From: Pseudorhodoferax sp047601025
GTDB lineage: Bacteria; Pseudomonadota; Gammaproteobacteria; Burkholderiales; Burkholderiaceae_C
NCBI RefSeq assembly: GCF_047601025.1
Contig: NZ_JASGJZ010000001.1
Location: 496,001-560,000, forward strand
DNA: 64,000 nt
Reading direction: 5' to 3'
In this document: in pieces, positions 62,704 to 64,000 of the stretch
Numbering within the stretch: the stretch's first letter is position 1
Layout of the letters: every line of letters starts with the position of its first letter
Program-made: the position numbers and the translations under genes
Notes under the pieces: model-generated
The model's input: only the letters and a program-made list of their open reading frames with translations
What the model was told of the DNA's origin: nothing
The model's database searches: none

Positions 62704-63297
62704 ATGCCCGACACCAAGCGTCCCCTGCGCCTTGCCGCCACCGCCGCCCTGGCCGCGCTGCCGCTGCTGGCGGCCGCCCACACCGGCGCCGACGCCGGCG
62801 CGCACCACGGCTTCGCGGCCGGCCTGCTGCACCCGCTGACCGGCGCCGACCATCTGGCCGCGATGCTGGCCGTCGGCGTGTGGAGCGCGCTGGCCGCGCG
62901 CCGCCCGCGCGACCTGCTCTGGGCGCCGCTGGGCTTCGCGGCCATGCTGCTGGCCGGCGCGCTGGCGGGCCGGGCCGGCCTCGCGCTGCCGGCGGTGGAA
63001 CCGATGATCGCGGCCTCGCTGCTGGTGATCGGCCTGCTGGCGGCCACGCGGCTGCACCTGCCGGGGCCGGTGGCGGCCGTGCTGGTCGGCACGTTCGCGC
63101 TGTTCCACGGCATCGCGCACGGCACCGAGCTGGCCGGCACGGCCGCCATCGCCGGCATGGTGCTGGCCACGGCGCTGCTGCACGGCGCCGGCATCGCCAT
63201 CGGCTGGCTGCTGCGCGAACGCGCCGCCGCGCTGCCGCGGCTGGCCGGCGCGGCCGTCGCGCTGTTCGGCGCCACCTTGCTGCTGCGCCTGGCCTGA
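62704..63297 (+). CDS. ureJ: HupE/UreJ family nickel permease-like membrane protein
   Basis: The 197-residue protein has a signal-like N-terminus, then HHGFAAGLLHPLTGADHLAAML, the HX5DH-like metal motif of HupE/UreJ, and about six helices with FHGIAHGTEL. UreJ-type proteins are thought to supply nickel for urease. It lies 16 nt after ureA in the operon. Confidence 0.94.
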   Translation: MPDTKRPLRLAATAALAALPLLAAAHTGADAGAHHGFAAGLLHPLTGADHLAAMLAVGVWSALAARRPRDLLWAPLGFAAMLLAGALAGRAGLALPAVEPMIAASLLVIGLLAATRLHLPGPVAAVLVGTFALFHGIAHGTELAGTAAIAGMVLATALLHGAGIAIGWLLRERAAALPRLAGAAVALFGATLLLRLA

Positions 63298-63416
63298 AAA
63301 GGCGTGAACGAACCGCTCACACCCACGCGCGACCCGATGACCGCCTGCTTCTCGCATCACGCGTGCTCCCAGGGCCTCGCCCTGTGGGCCGGGATGCGAT
63401 CGATTCATTCACACCT
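63295..63416 (+). repeat. Dispersed intergenic repeat, copy 2 (122 bp), inside the urease operon
   Basis: It begins at the TGA of ureJ and ends 9 nt before the ureB ATG. It matches the copy at 37420-37627 in its first 61 nt (55 of 61) and last 21 nt (18 of 21), and has a GGGC-CTC-GCCC hairpin in the middle. A 30-codon open frame at 63337-63429 overlaps the ureB start but its differences from the other copy are mostly amino-acid changing, so it is probably not a gene. Confidence 0.85.
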
Positions 63417-63425
63417 TCTGAGCCC

Positions 63426-63731
63426 ATGATCCCCGGCGAACTGATCACCGACGACGGCGACCACGCGCTGAACCCCGGCCGCCGCACGCTCACGCTGCTC
63501 GTGAAGAACGCCGCCGACCGGCCCATCCAGGTCGGCTCGCACTACCACTTCGCCGAGACCAACGGCGCGCTGGACTTCGACCGCGCGGCCGCGCTCGGCA
63601 TGCGGCTGAACATCGCCTCGGGCACGGCCGTGCGCTTCGAGCCCGGCCAGCAGCGCACCGTGGAACTGGTGGACTACGCCGGCGACCGCACGGTCCACGG
63701 CTTTCGCGGACTGGTGCAAGGAAAGCTCTGA
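63426..63731 (+). CDS. ureB: Urease beta subunit
   Basis: UreB (101 residues) begins MIPGELITDDGDHALNPGR and contains NAADRPIQVGSHYHFAETN, the conserved urease beta signature. It starts 128 nt after ureJ, a gap wider than usual because of the repeat. It assembles with UreA and UreC. Confidence 0.98.
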   Translation: MIPGELITDDGDHALNPGRRTLTLLVKNAADRPIQVGSHYHFAETNGALDFDRAAALGMRLNIASGTAVRFEPGQQRTVELVDYAGDRTVHGFRGLVQGKL

Positions 63732-63733
63732 CC

Positions 63734-64000
63734 ATGGCCACCATCGACCGCCGCGCCTATGCGGAGATCTTCGGCCCGACCACCGGCGACCGCGTGCGCC
63801 TGGCCGACACCGACCTCGTGATCGAGGTCGAGGACGACTACACGCTGCGCGCCGGCGGCTACGGGGAGGAGGTCAAGTTCGGCGGCGGCAAGACCATCCG
63901 CGACGGCATGGCCCAGTCGCAGCGCACGCGGGCGCAGGGGGCCGTCGACTGCGTGCTGACCAATGCGCTGATCCTGGACCACTGGGGCATCGTCAAGGCC
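63734..64000 (+). CDS. ureC: Urease alpha subunit, N-terminal part (cut by window edge)
   Basis: The first 89 residues are visible: MATIDRRAYAEIFGPTTGD, then RLADTDLVIEVEDDY and GGYGEEVKFGGGK, matching the UreC start. The nickel site lies further on, outside the window. ATG 63734 is 2 nt after the ureB stop. Confidence 0.97.
   Translation, partial: MATIDRRAYAEIFGPTTGDRVRLADTDLVIEVEDDYTLRAGGYGEEVKFGGGKTIRDGMAQSQRTRAQGAVDCVLTNALILDHWGIVKA

Noticed and set aside
63337..63429. Thirty-codon open frame inside the repeat, overlapping the ureB start
   Set aside because: The corresponding frame in the other copy differs mostly by amino-acid-changing substitutions and by a large insertion, so there is no sign of protein selection.

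Overview
The window is GC-rich, densely coded bacterial DNA that looks like a betaproteobacterium of the order Burkholderiales. The signs are the folC-SPOR-cvpA-purF-gltX order followed by tRNA-Ala/Glu/Asp, the ETF/acyl-CoA/CaiB catabolic cluster under a LysR regulator, and the urtABCDE urea transporter plus ureA-ureJ-ureBC genes. This is inference from gene content; no rRNA or other species marker is present. Both ends cut a gene: a TIR-STAND protein on the left and ureC on the right.

Layout. 1-4.7 kb: a TIR/STAND NTPase with a membrane segment and 39-residue repeats, then a small unknown gene, a hydrolase-fold protein that lost its nucleophile, and a glycine-rich membrane protein. 4.7-11.4 kb: a minus-strand acyl-CoA catabolic operon (hot-dog hydratase, acyl-CoA dehydrogenase, CaiB/BaiF CoA-transferase, etfB, etfA, hydrolase) facing its own LysR gene. 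11.4-12.9 kb: small copper-handling genes. 13.2-31.8 kb: mostly housekeeping genes: tRNA-Thr, fbp, pepN, a HAD phosphatase, prfB with its programmed frameshift, plsY, murB, folC, cvpA, purF and gltX. 31.8-32.2 kb: a three-tRNA operon with a clear promoter and terminator. 32.3-35.2 kb: a YheO-type regulator with two PLP enzymes that probably act on 3-hydroxyaspartate or related amino acids. 35.5-37.3 kb: two lone receiver-domain proteins, a small unknown gene and an outer-membrane barrel. 37.6-42.1 kb: a zinc operon (ZIP permease, DUF2796, ABC ATPase and permease, DUF3299, Fur-family regulator). 42.2-47.9 kb: urtABCDE. 48.1-52.7 kb: a LysM-FecR protein and a CHASE2-GGDEF-EAL enzyme. 52.7-57.9 kb: an iron cluster (TonB receptor, Fur-like regulator, ferric-binding protein, FTR1-like permease) with two Fur-box-like sites. 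57.9-62.3 kb: a LuxR-type response regulator and a 1149-residue hybrid kinase whose N-terminus is a full NCS1 nucleobase/hydantoin-type transporter. 62.4-64 kb: ureA, ureJ, ureB and the start of ureC.

The right third has a nitrogen theme. UrtABCDE imports urea and urease hydrolyses it. The transporter-kinase and its response regulator are encoded divergently from ureA, so a substrate-sensing role in nitrogen-source use is a reasonable but untested inference. Iron and zinc clusters with their own Fur-family regulators are interleaved.

Points most worth a second look: the NCS1 transporter-histidine kinase with an eight-cysteine insert; the TIR-STAND-membrane-repeat protein; a dispersed intergenic repeat with one copy after the zinc regulator gene and one inside the urease operon; a perfect 18-bp inverted repeat by the TonB receptor promoter; and an intrinsic terminator only 24 nt ahead of the ZIP start codon.
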